Positions 1-7,611 of a stretch of 8,259 bases of DNA are shown one piece after another. The stretch is from assembly GCA_900556425.1 (NCBI GenBank), contig USOR01000036.1, positions 1 to 8,259 of the forward strand, written 5' to 3'. Position 1 is the stretch's first letter. Each line of letters starts with the position of its first letter. The notes under the pieces are model-generated. The model did no database searches, was not told the DNA's origin, and saw nothing but the letters and a program-made list of their open reading frames with translations. The stretch comes from an uncultured Coriobacteriaceae bacterium (lineage in GTDB: Bacteria > Actinomycetota > Coriobacteriia > Coriobacteriales > QAMH01). The position numbers and the translations under genes are program-made.

Positions 1-3000
1 GCGAGATGACCGGCACGTGATCGAGCCCCGCCTCGTGCAGGCCCTTGCGGATGAGCGAGATGTAGTTGGTGGCACGGCAGCCGCCACCGGTCTGCGTGAT
101 GATGAAGGCCGTCTTGTCCATGTCGTACTTGCCGCTGGTGGCCGCTTCCATAATCTGGCCGGTCACGAGGATGGACGGATAGCAGATGTCGTTGTTCACG
201 TACTTGAGGCCCGCATCCACGGCCGACGGGTCCACGCTCGGCAGCAGCTCCATGTTGTAGCCGTAGTGATGGAAGATGGGCACGAGCAGCTCGAAGTGAA
301 TGGGCGACATTTGCGGAGCGAGAATCTTGTAGCCCGCGTCCTGCATCTCCTTCGTGTACTCGGCACGCGGGAACTCGGTCGAGGCCGCGGCGCGATTGGG
401 CGCGAAGTCGAAGTCAATGTTGCATTCGCTCGGCAGTTCGGGCTCGACATCGACCGACGTCGCGTCGCCCTTGTCGGTACGCAGCGTCTCGACGGAGGCA
501 GCCGCGATATCGACAGCCGCCGAGTTCTTGCCCGGCTGCGTGAGCATCTCGCCCAACTCCTCCTGCTGGCGCAACGCGGCCATGAGCGAGCGAATGCGGA
601 TGCGTGCCGCACCCAGGTTCGAGACCTCGTCGATCTTGATGACGGTGTAGACCTTGCCGCTGCCCTCGATGATCTCCTGCACTTCGTCGGTGGTAAGCGC
701 GTCGAGGCCGCAGCCAAACGAGTTCATCTGCACGAGGTCGAGGTCGCTTCGCTGCGTGACGACCTTCGCGGCGTTGTAGAGGCGCGTGTGATACATCCAC
801 TGGTCGTACACGCGCAAATTGCGCTGCAGCTCTCCCAGATGCGCCACGGAATCCTCGGTGAGCACGGCCATGCCATAGCCGCAGATGAGCTCGGGCAACG
901 AGTGGTTGATCTCGGGGTCGATGTGGTAGGGACGACCCGCCAACACGATGCCGTGACCGTTGTTCTCCTCGATCCAGCGTAGGGTCTCCTCGCCCTTGGC
1001 ACGCATGGTCGACTTGAAGTCGAGGTCCGCCTGCCACGCAAGGTCGATGGCATCGGAAATCTCGACACGCGTGGGCCACTGCATGGCCAGCACATCGACA
1101 CCTTGGGCCTTGAGGTCTTCCTTGCGTTTCTTCACGAGATGCTCGAAGAGGCGTTTCTTGAGGGCCTTCTTGTCGTCATAGGGAATGAACGGGTTGAGGA
1201 ATTGCGTGCGACTATCCTCGAGCTCGTCGATATTGAGCTTGAGCGCCTCGGAATAGCTCATGACGATGGGGCAGTTATAGTGGTTGTTCGCGCCCTCGTC
1301 CTCCTGACGCTCCCAGCGGATGCAAGGCATCCAGATGAAGTCCACGTCCTTGTCGAGCAGATCCATGATGTGACCGTGCGACAGCTTGGCCGGATAGCAG
1401 GCGTTCTCGGAAGGCATGGACTCGATGCCGGCCTCGTAGGTCTTCTTCGTGGAGGGGTCCGAGAGCACCACGCGATAGCCCAGATGCGTGAAGAAGCTGT
1501 GCCAGAACGGGTAGTTCTCGTACATGTTGAGCGCACGCGGAATGCCCACCGTGCCGTACTTGGCGGCTTCCTCGACAAGCGGTTCGCGGTCGAAGAGCAG
1601 CTTGTCCTTGTACGCGAAGAGATTGGGCACTTCCTTGGCCGGCTTCTTGATGCCGGCGCCGCGCTCGCAACGGTTACCCGTGATGAAGCGGCGATGCTTG
1701 CCCGTCTCCTCGTCGATGCCGAAGTCGTTGATGGTGAGCAGGCAGTTGTTCTCGCAGCGTCCGCAGCGCACCGCCGTGTGCTTGATCTCGAGCTCGTCGA
1801 TCTGCGCAGGACGCAGCAGCGTGGACTTCGCGCCCGTCGCGCGATCGCGTGCCAGTAGCGCGGCACCCCAAGCCCCCATGTTGCCGGCGATGTCGGGACG
1901 GATGGCGTCGTGCTCGCTCAGGTTCTCGAAAGCACGAAGCACGGCATCGTTGAGGAAGGTGCCGCCTTGGACCACCGCATGCTCGCCCAGCTCGGAAGCA
2001 TCGCGCAGCTTGATGACCTTGAACAGCGCGTTCTTGATGACGGAGTACGACAGGCCCGCCGAGATGTCGGCCGGCGTCGCGCCCTCCTTCTGCGCTTGCT
2101 TGACGCGCGAGTTCATGAAGACCGTGCAGCGGCTGCCCAGGTCGACGGGGGCATCGGCCTTGAGTGCCTCGGCGGCGAACTCCTCGATGGGCATGTTGAG
2201 CGAGGTCGCGAAGGCTTCGATGAAGGAGCCGCAGCCTGCCGAACAGGCCTCGTTGAGCATGATGTGCTCGATGACGCCCTCCTTGACGTGCATGCACTTC
2301 ATGTCCTGGCCGCCGATGTCGAGGATGAAGTCGACGTCGGGGCAAAGCTCGCGCGCGCCACGCAGGTGCGCGACCGTCTCGATTTCGCCGGAGTCGGCCT
2401 GGATGGCCTCGAGCAGCAGCGCCTCGCCGTAGCCCGTCGTGGTTGCATGCCCGATGGTCACGAGCGGATTGCCATCCGCATCGCGTGGAATCTGGTCGAA
2501 GAGATCCCCCAGCATGGCGCGAGCTGCACCAAGCACATCGCCCTTGTTGTTGACGTAGTAGCTGTAGAGAATCTCGCCCTTCTCGCCCACGAGTACCGAC
2601 TTGAGCGTCGTGGAGCCGGCATCGATGCCGAGATACGCCACGCCGCGATAATCGGCAAGGCTCGCCTTGGGGACGGTCGCCTTGGCATGGCGTTTCTTGA
2701 ACGCCTCGTAGTCCTTCTCGTTTGCGAAGAGCGGCTCGAGGCGCTGGACCTCGCTACCTTGGATGCTGCCCAGATTCCTCATGCGCTCCTTGAGCTCGGC
2801 CAAACTCACGATGTCATCGTTGGCCTCGGAGGCAAATGCCGCGCCACGCGCGACGAAGAGGTGCGACTCCTCGGGAATGATGGTCGTCTCGTCGGTAAGC
2901 TCGAGCGTCTCGATGAAGCGCTGGCGAAGCTGTGGCAGATAATGCAGCGGGCCGCCCAGAAAGGCGACGTTGCCGCGAATGGGGCGACCGCAGGCCAAGC

Positions 3001-3616
3001 CCGAGATGGTCTGCATGACGACGGCCTGGAAGATCGACGCGGCGATGTCCTCGCGCTTGGCGCCCTCGTTGAGCAAGGGCTGCACGTCGGTCTTGGCAAA
3101 GACGCCGCAGCGCGATGCGATCGGGTAGATGATGTTGTGCTCCTTGGCCATCTCGTCAAGGCCGGAGGCATCGGTATTGAGCAGGGCGGCCATCTGGTCG
3201 ATGAATGCGCCCGTGCCACCGGCGCAGGTGCCGTTCATGCGCTGCTCGATGCCGCCATCGAAGTAGATGATCTTCGCGTCCTCGCCGCCGAGCTCGATGG
3301 CGACGTCGGTAGCGGGAATGATGCGCTCGATGGCCGTTTTGTTGGCGATGACCTCCTGCACGAAGGGCACGCCGAGCCAATTGGCCAGCAGCAGACCGCC
3401 CGAGCCCGTGATGGTGATAGTCGCGTTGCCATCCCCCACGGCTTCGAGTGCCTCGTCGATGATCTCGACGATGGTCGCGCGAACGTCGGAATGGTGGCGA
3501 CGGTACACGCTGAAGATGATTTCGTCATTCGGGTCGAGCACGAGCAGCTTGACCGTCGTCGAGCCTACGTCAACGCCAATCCTGAGCGTGTCCTGTTTGC
3601 TGTCCTGGGTACTCAT
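1..3616 (-). CDS. Giant acyl-CoA dehydratase activase-related protein (two ASKHA ATPase domains fused to dehydratase-like regions), 3' end outside window
   Basis: Known for the family: activases are ASKHA ATPases that dimerise around one [4Fe-4S] cluster and use ATP to inject a low-potential electron into a 2-hydroxyacyl-CoA dehydratase or related iron-sulfur protein. Seen: ATG at 3616, with GAGGAG six nt upstream, opens 1205 codons running off the left edge. Residues about 12-262 form ATPase domain 1 (DVGSTT at 16-21, ELGGED at 108-113, Cys131, Cys170). Residues about 329-590 form domain 2 (DAGSTT from 332, DIGGQD at 433-438, Cys458, Cys497). Each domain keeps the Cys pair 39 residues apart, as in classical activases. 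A Cys-rich DUF2229-like region follows (Cys618, 621, 625, 650, 740, 765, 782), then a dehydratase-like region with GRPYH at 894-898 and Cys969. After a linker, a second such block carries CYPS from Cys1145 and GGGC ending at Cys1180. No transmembrane segment is apparent, so it is probably cytoplasmic. It lies 26 nt after UPF0210. The substrate is unknown, and the family is often misnamed 2-hydroxyglutaryl-CoA dehydratase. Confidence 0.93.
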   Translation of the reverse strand, partial: MSTQDSKQDTLRIGVDVGSTTVKLLVLDPNDEIIFSVYRRHHSDVRATIVEIIDEALEAVGDGNATITITGSGGLLLANWLGVPFVQEVIANKTAIERIIPATDVAIELGGEDAKIIYFDGGIEQRMNGTCAGGTGAFIDQMAALLNTDASGLDEMAKEHNIIYPIASRCGVFAKTDVQPLLNEGAKREDIAASIFQAVVMQTISGLACGRPIRGNVAFLGGPLHYLPQLRQRFIETLELTDETTIIPEESHLFVARGAAFASEANDDIVSLAELKERMRNLGSIQGSEVQRLEPLFANEKDYEAFKKRHAKATVPKASLADYRGVAYLGIDAGSTTLKSVLVGEKGEILYSYYVNNKGDVLGAARAMLGDLFDQIPRDADGNPLVTIGHATTTGYGEALLLEAIQADSGEIETVAHLRGARELCPDVDFILDIGGQDMKCMHVKEGVIEHIMLNEACSAGCGSFIEAFATSLNMPIEEFAAEALKADAPVDLGSRCTVFMNSRVKQAQKEGATPADISAGLSYSVIKNALFKVIKLRDASELGEHAVVQGGTFLNDAVLRAFENLSEHDAIRPDIAGNMGAWGAALLARDRATGAKSTLLRPAQIDELEIKHTAVRCGRCENNCLLTINDFGIDEETGKHRRFITGNRCERGAGIKKPAKEVPNLFAYKDKLLFDREPLVEEAAKYGTVGIPRALNMYENYPFWHSFFTHLGYRVVLSDPSTKKTYEAGIESMPSENACYPAKLSHGHIMDLLDKDVDFIWMPCIRWERQEDEGANNHYNCPIVMSYSEALKLNIDELEDSRTQFLNPFIPYDDKKALKKRLFEHLVKKRKEDLKAQGVDVLAMQWPTRVEISDAIDLAWQADLDFKSTMRAKGEETLRWIEENNGHGIVLAGRPYHIDPEINHSLPELICGYGMAVLTEDSVAHLGELQRNLRVYDQWMYHTRLYNAAKVVTQRSDLDLVQMNSFGCGLDALTTDEVQEIIEGSGKVYTVIKIDEVSNLGAARIRIRSLMAALRQQEELGEMLTQPGKNSAAVDIAAASVETLRTDKGDATSVDVEPELPSECNIDFDFAPNRAAASTEFPRAEYTKEMQDAGYKILAPQMSPIHFELLVPIFHHYGYNMELLPSVDPSAVDAGLKYVNNDICYPSILVTGQIMEAATSGKYDMDKTAFIITQTGGGCRATNYISLIRKGLHEAGLDHVPVIS

Positions 3617-3642
3617 ATGCGTCTCCTCAGGCGTATGGACGA

Positions 3643-5007
3643 CTAGTTCTTGAGCGAGTTGATGGGAGCGGGGATACGTCCGCCACGATGCGCAAACACC
3701 GTGCCCGCATGCGTGTTGACCGGCATGACAGGCGCCTCGCCGAGGAGACCGCCGAAGTGCAGGGTCTCACCCGCGGCCTTGCCGATGGCCGGAATTACGC
3801 GCACGGCGGTAGTCTTGGTGTTGATCATGCCAATGGCGGCTTCGTCGGCGATGATACCGGCAATGGCCTCGACGGTCGTGTCACCGGGAATCGCGATCAT
3901 GTCGAGCCCCACGGAGCATACGCAGGTCATGGCCTCGAGCTTCTCGATGGAAAGGACGCCGTCCTCGGCTGCCTTGATCATGCCCGCATCCTCGCTGACA
4001 GGGATGAAGGCACCGGACAGGCCGCCGACACTCGAACTCGCCATGACACCACCCTTCTTGACCGCGTCGTTGAGCAGCGCAAGCGCCGCCGTCGTACCCG
4101 GGCCACCAACCTGGCCCACACCGATGGTCTCGAGAATCTGCGCAACCGAATCGCCACGAGCGGGCGTAGGGGCGAGCGAGAGATCGAGGATGCCCTTTTC
4201 GTAGCCGAGGCGCTTGGCCGCCTCGCGGGCGATGAGCTCGCCTGCACGGGTAATTTTGAAGGTCGTGGCCTTGATGGCCTCGGCAACCTCGGTCATTGAT
4301 GCGTCCTCGGGCAGGTCCTCGAGCACCGCATTGACAACACCCGGGCCGCTCACGCCAACGTTGATGACCTCGCCGGCCTCGCCGCTGCCGTGCATGGCAC
4401 CGGCCATGAAGGGGTTGTCCTCCACCATGTTGCAGAATACGACGAGCTTGGCGCAAGCGATGGAGTCGCGATCGGCCGTGACCTCGGCGCACTCACGGAT
4501 AATCTGGGCCATGCGCAGCACCGCATCCATGTTGATGCCGGCACGGGTCGAGCCGATGTTGACACTCGAGCAAACGATATCGGTGCTTGACAGTGCATGC
4601 GGAATGCTATTGATGAGGCGACGATCGCTGTCGCTCATGCCCTTTTGCACGAGGGCGGAAAATCCGCCGATAAAGTTGACGCCAACCTCCTTGCCCGCGC
4701 GATCGAGCGCGGCGGCGATGGGCGTGAGATCCTCGGCCGTCGTCGCACCGCAAATCTCGGCGATGGGCGTGACCGCGATGCGCTTGTGGATGATGGGAAT
4801 GCCGAACTCGCGTTCGAGCTGCTCGGCGCAGGGCACGAGGTCTTGCGCCGCCGTGGTGAGGCGGTCGTAGACGCGCTGTGCCATGACGTCGATATCCTCG
4901 TGCACGCATCCGCGCAAGGAGAGTCCCAGCGTAATGGTGCGGATATCGAGATGCTGCTGCGTCACCATCGAAAGTGCTTCGACGACCTGCTTCGGTTCTA
5001 TAGCCAC
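3643..5007 (-). CDS. UPF0210 / DUF711 protein (PFL family protein)
   Basis: The complete 454-residue protein matches the UPF0210 family (about 450 aa). Recognisable stretches are [12 protein letters not shown] at about 29-40, PIAEICG at 81-87, [17 protein letters not shown] at 147-163, [11 protein letters not shown] at 360-370, IPGDTT at 373-378 and the family-typical C-terminus GGRIPAP with NSLKN at the end. The family has a fold related to pyruvate formate-lyase-type glycyl-radical enzymes, but no reaction is established. It is usually annotated as cytoplasmic and often found beside a small ACT-domain protein; no ACT gene is visible here. The start is GTG at 5005-5007, supported by AAAGGAG at 5013-5019 with five nt spacing. 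The gene ends 26 nt before the giant activase protein, suggesting co-transcription. Family assignment is very secure; the function is unknown. Confidence 0.96.
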   Translation of the reverse strand: MAIEPKQVVEALSMVTQQHLDIRTITLGLSLRGCVHEDIDVMAQRVYDRLTTAAQDLVPCAEQLEREFGIPIIHKRIAVTPIAEICGATTAEDLTPIAAALDRAGKEVGVNFIGGFSALVQKGMSDSDRRLINSIPHALSSTDIVCSSVNIGSTRAGINMDAVLRMAQIIRECAEVTADRDSIACAKLVVFCNMVEDNPFMAGAMHGSGEAGEVINVGVSGPGVVNAVLEDLPEDASMTEVAEAIKATTFKITRAGELIAREAAKRLGYEKGILDLSLAPTPARGDSVAQILETIGVGQVGGPGTTAALALLNDAVKKGGVMASSSVGGLSGAFIPVSEDAGMIKAAEDGVLSIEKLEAMTCVCSVGLDMIAIPGDTTVEAIAGIIADEAAIGMINTKTTAVRVIPAIGKAAGETLHFGGLLGEAPVMPVNTHAGTVFAHRGGRIPAPINSLKN

Positions 5008-5019
5008 GGGCGCTCCTTT
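5008..5019 (-). promoter_or_regulatory. Ribosome binding site fixing the GTG start of the UPF0210 gene
   Basis: On the minus strand AAAGGAG (5013-5019) stands five nt before the GTG at 5007. The family's usual N-terminus (residues like those before [10 protein letters not shown]) fits this start, so the GTG is preferred over any internal ATG. Confidence 0.8.
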
Positions 5020-5035
5020 TGCCTACTAACTACTT

Positions 5036-5073
5036 TGAGACACGGACAATCACGAAGCTATGATTGTATCTCA
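5036..5073. promoter_or_regulatory. Imperfect hairpin in the leader of the UPF0210 gene
   Basis: An inverted repeat has perfect 7-bp inner arms, acaatca (5046-5052) and tgattgt (5061-5067), around an 8-nt loop. Perfect 5-bp outer arms, tgaga (5036-5040) and tctca (5069-5073), flank it, separated from the inner stem by 5 nt on one side and 1 nt on the other. It fills most of the 72-nt gap between the 213-aa gene and UPF0210. There is no U-run after it in either direction, so it does not look like an intrinsic terminator. It could be an operator dyad or an mRNA leader structure; this is inference. Confidence 0.5.
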
Positions 5074-5079
5074 ATGCCT

Positions 5080-5721
5080 CTATTTATTCAGGCTCCAGAG
5101 CTTATCGAAGCATTCGGAGAGCTTGGTGATGACAGGGCCGGTCGCACCCTCCACGGGGACGATGCCGAACTCGTCGTTTACGGCAAAGACTTCCGCGCTA
5201 TCGCCGAGCTCAAGCTCGTCCTGGGTAAGAGTGTAACCAAGCGTCTTTGCGAGATCGCGGACAAAGGTGTCGGCAGCGTGATTGGATGGTGCCTCCGTGT
5301 AGAGCTCGTCACCCTTGGCAACCCACAGCGTGCCAGGCACGTCGCCTGCATCGAGCATCGCACGGGTGAATTGCGGAGTTGGGCGCAGCTCCTCGAGCCG
5401 CACGTCAACCATACCCTCGGGATCGACGGTAAGGACGATAACACCGTCGGACATTTCATAGAGCTTGTTATCGCGCACCCACTCCAAGCGCGAACGCACC
5501 CATGCCTGAACCGCAGGACCCACATTGAATGCGGCAAGCGAGCGCAGACGGCGTTCGTAGAGATGGATGGTCTTATTGGTATAGCGCCAGCGAAACTCGA
5601 GCATGGAAGCCGGCAGATTCTGCGCGCGCCACTCTTCCTCGCTGATGCCCTCACTCTCGGCCACATCTGCAACGGTCTCGGGCTTTTCATTGCCAACCTT
5701 GTTGTACGGAATCGTGTTCAT
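5080..5721 (-). CDS. Hypothetical protein with a class IV aminotransferase-like C-terminal region
   Basis: I do not recognise this 213-residue gene as a named family. ATG at 5719-5721 is preceded by GAGGA (5728-5732) with six nt spacing; the stop is TAG at 5080-5082. The protein is soluble-looking, acidic at its N-terminus, with no signal peptide or membrane segment. Residues about 129-211 resemble the end of branched-chain aminotransferases (fold type IV PLP enzymes). TLWVAKGDELYT (131-142) aligns with the strand before the substrate loop. FVRDLAKTLGY (153-163) aligns with the TRD..LAKELG helix. SAEVFAVNDEFGIVPV (175-190) aligns with ADEVF..GTAAE..PV, and GPVITKLSECF (195-205) aligns with the GPVTK helix. 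The region before this is shorter than in active enzymes and I see no counterpart of the PLP-binding lysine. It may be a degenerate or repurposed aminotransferase-like protein. It lies 72 nt upstream of UPF0210 and may share its transcript. Confidence 0.85.
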   Translation of the reverse strand: MNTIPYNKVGNEKPETVADVAESEGISEEEWRAQNLPASMLEFRWRYTNKTIHLYERRLRSLAAFNVGPAVQAWVRSRLEWVRDNKLYEMSDGVIVLTVDPEGMVDVRLEELRPTPQFTRAMLDAGDVPGTLWVAKGDELYTEAPSNHAADTFVRDLAKTLGYTLTQDELELGDSAEVFAVNDEFGIVPVEGATGPVITKLSECFDKLWSLNK

Positions 5722-5734
5722 GTTGAATCCTCAT

Positions 5735-5927
5735 GCACGTTTTTTGCGTTTATGTGAAGCTAATCGAACTTCCTTGCATATTTTTTTCGATTATGTGAAA
5801 GCGCCAGCACTGAACGCTTCACACAATCGAAATTTTTTTACATGCTGAGTGCAACGGTCTCACAAAAACGCAAATTTTTTGCAGTGCAGTTCCGCCAGCC
5901 TCACAAAAACGCAATTTTTCTGCAGTG
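5735..5927. repeat. Cluster of five diverged T-tract repeats at a 41-42 bp pitch, two inverted relative to three
   Basis: Units 3 to 5 read on the plus strand: 5818-5845, 5860-5887 and 5901-5927. Units 1 and 2 read on the minus strand: 5735-5758 and 5776-5799. The approximate consensus is YTCACAnAAnCG, then nAAnTTTTTn, then nCAnTG; units 1 and 2 have mostly A instead of the T-run in the shared orientation. Start-to-start distances are 41 bp (units 1-2), 42 bp (3-4) and 41 bp (4-5), close to four helical turns. The two sets are divergent around about 5809, where TGTGAA and TTCACA arms form a broken dyad. Unit 4 also contains a small dyad, gcaaa/tttgc, at 5870-5882. The copies are too diverged and too short-spaced for CRISPR. 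Multiple protein-binding sites, curved DNA or remnants of a repeated element are possible. Confidence 0.7.
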
Positions 5928-5954
5928 AGACAGCGTGCCAGGCACGCTGTCTCA
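5926..5954. repeat. Perfect 14-bp-arm palindrome, REP-like, downstream of purH
   Basis: The arms TGAGACAGCGTGCC (5926-5939) and GGCACGCTGTCTCA (5941-5954) are perfectly complementary around a single A. The element sits 26 nt beyond the purH stop. As RNA it would fold into a very stable hairpin, but no U-tract follows directly in the direction of purH transcription, so a classical intrinsic terminator is not supported. The GC-rich, perfectly matched, extragenic form is typical of REP-like elements spread by RAYT transposases. A role in purH mRNA 3'-end protection or partial termination is also possible. Assignment to a genomic family is inference. Confidence 0.65.
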
Positions 5955-5980
5955 TATCCTGGCCAAAGCAATAGAATTGT

Positions 5981-7582
5981 CTAGTGCCTGAAGTGACGAT
6001 GCCCCGTGAAGACCATGGGCATGCCGGCCTCGTCGGCACACTCGATGGAGAGGTCGTCGCGAATCGAGCCACCCGGCTGGATAAGCGCCGTGACACCGGC
6101 ATCGCGCAGGACCTCGAGCGTGTCGGGGAAGGGCAGGAACGCGTCGCTCGCGGCAACGGCGCCCTTGGCCTCATCGCCCGCCTGTTCGACGGCGATGCGC
6201 GCGGAATTCACGCGGTTGGGCTGGCCGCCGCCAATGCCCACGGTGCGGGTGCCCTTGGTCAGGATAACCGCGTTGGACTTCACGCACTTGCAGCACTTCC
6301 AGGCAAAGAGCATGGCGTCCATCTGCTCGTCAGTCGGCTTTGTCGTGGTGGGGCACGAAAACTCCGTGTAGTCCTCGCTGACCGTGTCGACGGTCTGCAT
6401 GACGACACCACCCTCGACCGCACGAATGTCCGGATCCCCACCCGGGGGATTGATGCCGCCGGTACGCAGAATGCGGGCGTTTTCCTTCTGGGAGAAGATC
6501 TTCAACGCCCCCTCGTCGTAATCAGGAGCGATGACGACCTCGATGAACTGCTTGTTAACCTCGACGATCTCACGGGCAACGTCCTCGGTAACCGTCTGGT
6601 TGAAGGCCATAACACCGCCAAAGGCGCTGACGGTATCACACGCCCATGCATCCTTGTAGGCTTCCAGCATGGTTTTTCCGCTGGCGATGCCGCACGGCGT
6701 AAGATGCTTGATGATGACACAGGTGGGCACGCCCATATCGAACTCGCGCACGGAAGCCCACGCGGCATCGGTGTCGAGGTAGTTGTTGTAGCTGAGCTCC
6801 TTGCCCTGCAGTTGCTCGGCCGCAGCGAGGGTGTGCTCGTCGGCCTCGGGGGCAGGACCAGAAACGCCCACGCGCTTGCGCTTGTAGAACGCGGCATGCT
6901 GATGGGGATTCTCGCCGTAGCGAAGATCGGCCTCCTTGTGAAGGACGACGCGCTCGTCCTCCCAGAACGGACCCTCCTCGATCAGCTCGTTGTGCAGCCA
7001 GGAGTAGATGGCGTTGTCATAGGCACTCGTGAGGCGGAAGACCTCGAGGGCAAGGTCCTTGCGGGTCTTGAGCGTAGTCGCGCCATCATTGTTCCTCATC
7101 TCGAACAGGATGGCGTCGTACATCGCCGGATTGGTGACGACAGTGACGGAAGCGTGGTTCTTGGCAGCGCTTCGCAGCATGGAGGGACCACCGATGTCGA
7201 TATGCTCGACGGCGTCCTGATAGTCGACGTCGGGCTTGGCAATGGTCGCCTCGAAGGCGTAGAGGTTCACGACCACCATGTCGATCATGCCGATACCGTT
7301 GTCCTCGGCATCCTTCATGTGGGAGGCAAGGTCGCGGCGCGCAAGCAGGCCACCATGCACCTTGGGATGCAGGGTCTTCACGCGGCCATCCATCATCTCG
7401 GGAAAACCCGTGAGCTCGTCGATAGCAACGACGGGAATGCCCGCCTGCTCGAGCACCTTGGCAGTGCCACCCGTGCTCACGATCTCGACGCCAAACTCAT
7501 CGACGAGGGCACGTGCGAAATCCTCGATGCCCGATTTATCGGTGAGTGAAATAATGGCGCGCTTGATTTTGGGATCCGGCAT
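5981..7582 (-). CDS. purH: Bifunctional AICAR formyltransferase / IMP cyclohydrolase
   Basis: PurH catalyses the last two steps of de novo purine synthesis: formylation of AICAR with 10-formyl-tetrahydrofolate to FAICAR, then ring closure to IMP, in the cytoplasm. The protein is 533 residues, within the normal range. The N-terminal cyclohydrolase (MGS-like) domain covers about 1-200, with STGGTAK (36-42), KTLHPKVHGG (69-78) and NLYAF (106-110). The C-terminal formyltransferase domain covers about 210-533, with RYGENPHQ (221-228), KELSYNN (261-267), the catalytic Lys292-His293 in IKHLTPCG, FGGVMAFN (321-328), IQPGGSIRD (501-509) and the terminal RHFRH. ATG at 7582 is preceded by GAGGAAAGGGG, with five nt between the last G and the start. 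The same frame stays open further upstream, but those residues are unlike PurH and overlap the M28 gene. Residues 430-433 read CCKC where most relatives have a Val/Ala-Lys-His pattern. It follows the M28-like gene by 29 nt, suggesting co-transcription. Confidence 0.99.
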   Translation of the reverse strand: MPDPKIKRAIISLTDKSGIEDFARALVDEFGVEIVSTGGTAKVLEQAGIPVVAIDELTGFPEMMDGRVKTLHPKVHGGLLARRDLASHMKDAEDNGIGMIDMVVVNLYAFEATIAKPDVDYQDAVEHIDIGGPSMLRSAAKNHASVTVVTNPAMYDAILFEMRNNDGATTLKTRKDLALEVFRLTSAYDNAIYSWLHNELIEEGPFWEDERVVLHKEADLRYGENPHQHAAFYKRKRVGVSGPAPEADEHTLAAAEQLQGKELSYNNYLDTDAAWASVREFDMGVPTCVIIKHLTPCGIASGKTMLEAYKDAWACDTVSAFGGVMAFNQTVTEDVAREIVEVNKQFIEVVIAPDYDEGALKIFSQKENARILRTGGINPPGGDPDIRAVEGGVVMQTVDTVSEDYTEFSCPTTTKPTDEQMDAMLFAWKCCKCVKSNAVILTKGTRTVGIGGGQPNRVNSARIAVEQAGDEAKGAVAASDAFLPFPDTLEVLRDAGVTALIQPGGSIRDDLSIECADEAGMPMVFTGHRHFRH

Positions 7583-7600
7583 GAAAGCCCCTTTCCTCTT
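7583..7600 (-). promoter_or_regulatory. Ribosome binding site fixing the purH start
   Basis: The minus strand carries a purine-rich stretch with AGGA at 7594-7597 and AAAGGGG at 7588-7594, directly before the ATG at 7580-7582. The match supports the start that gives a 533-aa PurH beginning MPDPKIKRAIIS, and rejects the longer open frame that enters the upstream gene. Confidence 0.7.
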
Positions 7601-7611
7601 GACCGTACCTT

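Larger units (their letters stand above)
5722..5980. other. AT-rich intergenic region between purH and the 213-aa gene
   Basis: This 259-bp gap is much richer in A/T than the surrounding genes. It holds five related T-tract repeats (5735-5927) and one perfect palindrome (5926-5954), described separately. I find no convincing open reading frame, tRNA or transposase in it. It must contain the promoter of the 213-aa gene unless transcription reads through from purH. CATAAT and CATAAA hexamers inside the two repeats nearest that gene are possible -10 elements, but no convincing -35 partner is visible. Confidence 0.7.

Noticed and set aside
17..982. Plus-strand open frame of 321 codons, and similar ones at 1103-1858 and 4597-5757
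   Set aside because: All overlap recognised minus-strand genes and have no recognisable domains or convincing ribosome binding sites. The last one spans two genes and the gap between them, as expected for a chance frame.
1910..3646. Long plus-strand open frame of 578 codons
   Set aside because: It lies wholly antisense to the giant activase protein, whose minus-strand frame has clear domain motifs. The translation is compositionally odd (rich in D, H, R, A, L) with no family match. It arises from GC-rich codon bias.
5020..5080. Sigma-70 promoter for UPF0210 using TACAAT as the -10 element
   Set aside because: No acceptable -35 hexamer occurs at the proper distance, and the hexamer overlaps the inverted repeat.
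5735..5927. CRISPR array
   Set aside because: The units are diverged, lie in both orientations, and are separated by only about 14-19 bp. No cas gene is nearby.
5926..5954. Intrinsic terminator of purH
   Set aside because: The stem is strong, but no U-run follows it in the direction of purH transcription, so it is listed as a palindromic repeat instead.
5984..7549. Long plus-strand open frame of 521 codons
   Set aside because: It is antisense to purH, which is unmistakable; the open frame mirrors purH codon usage.
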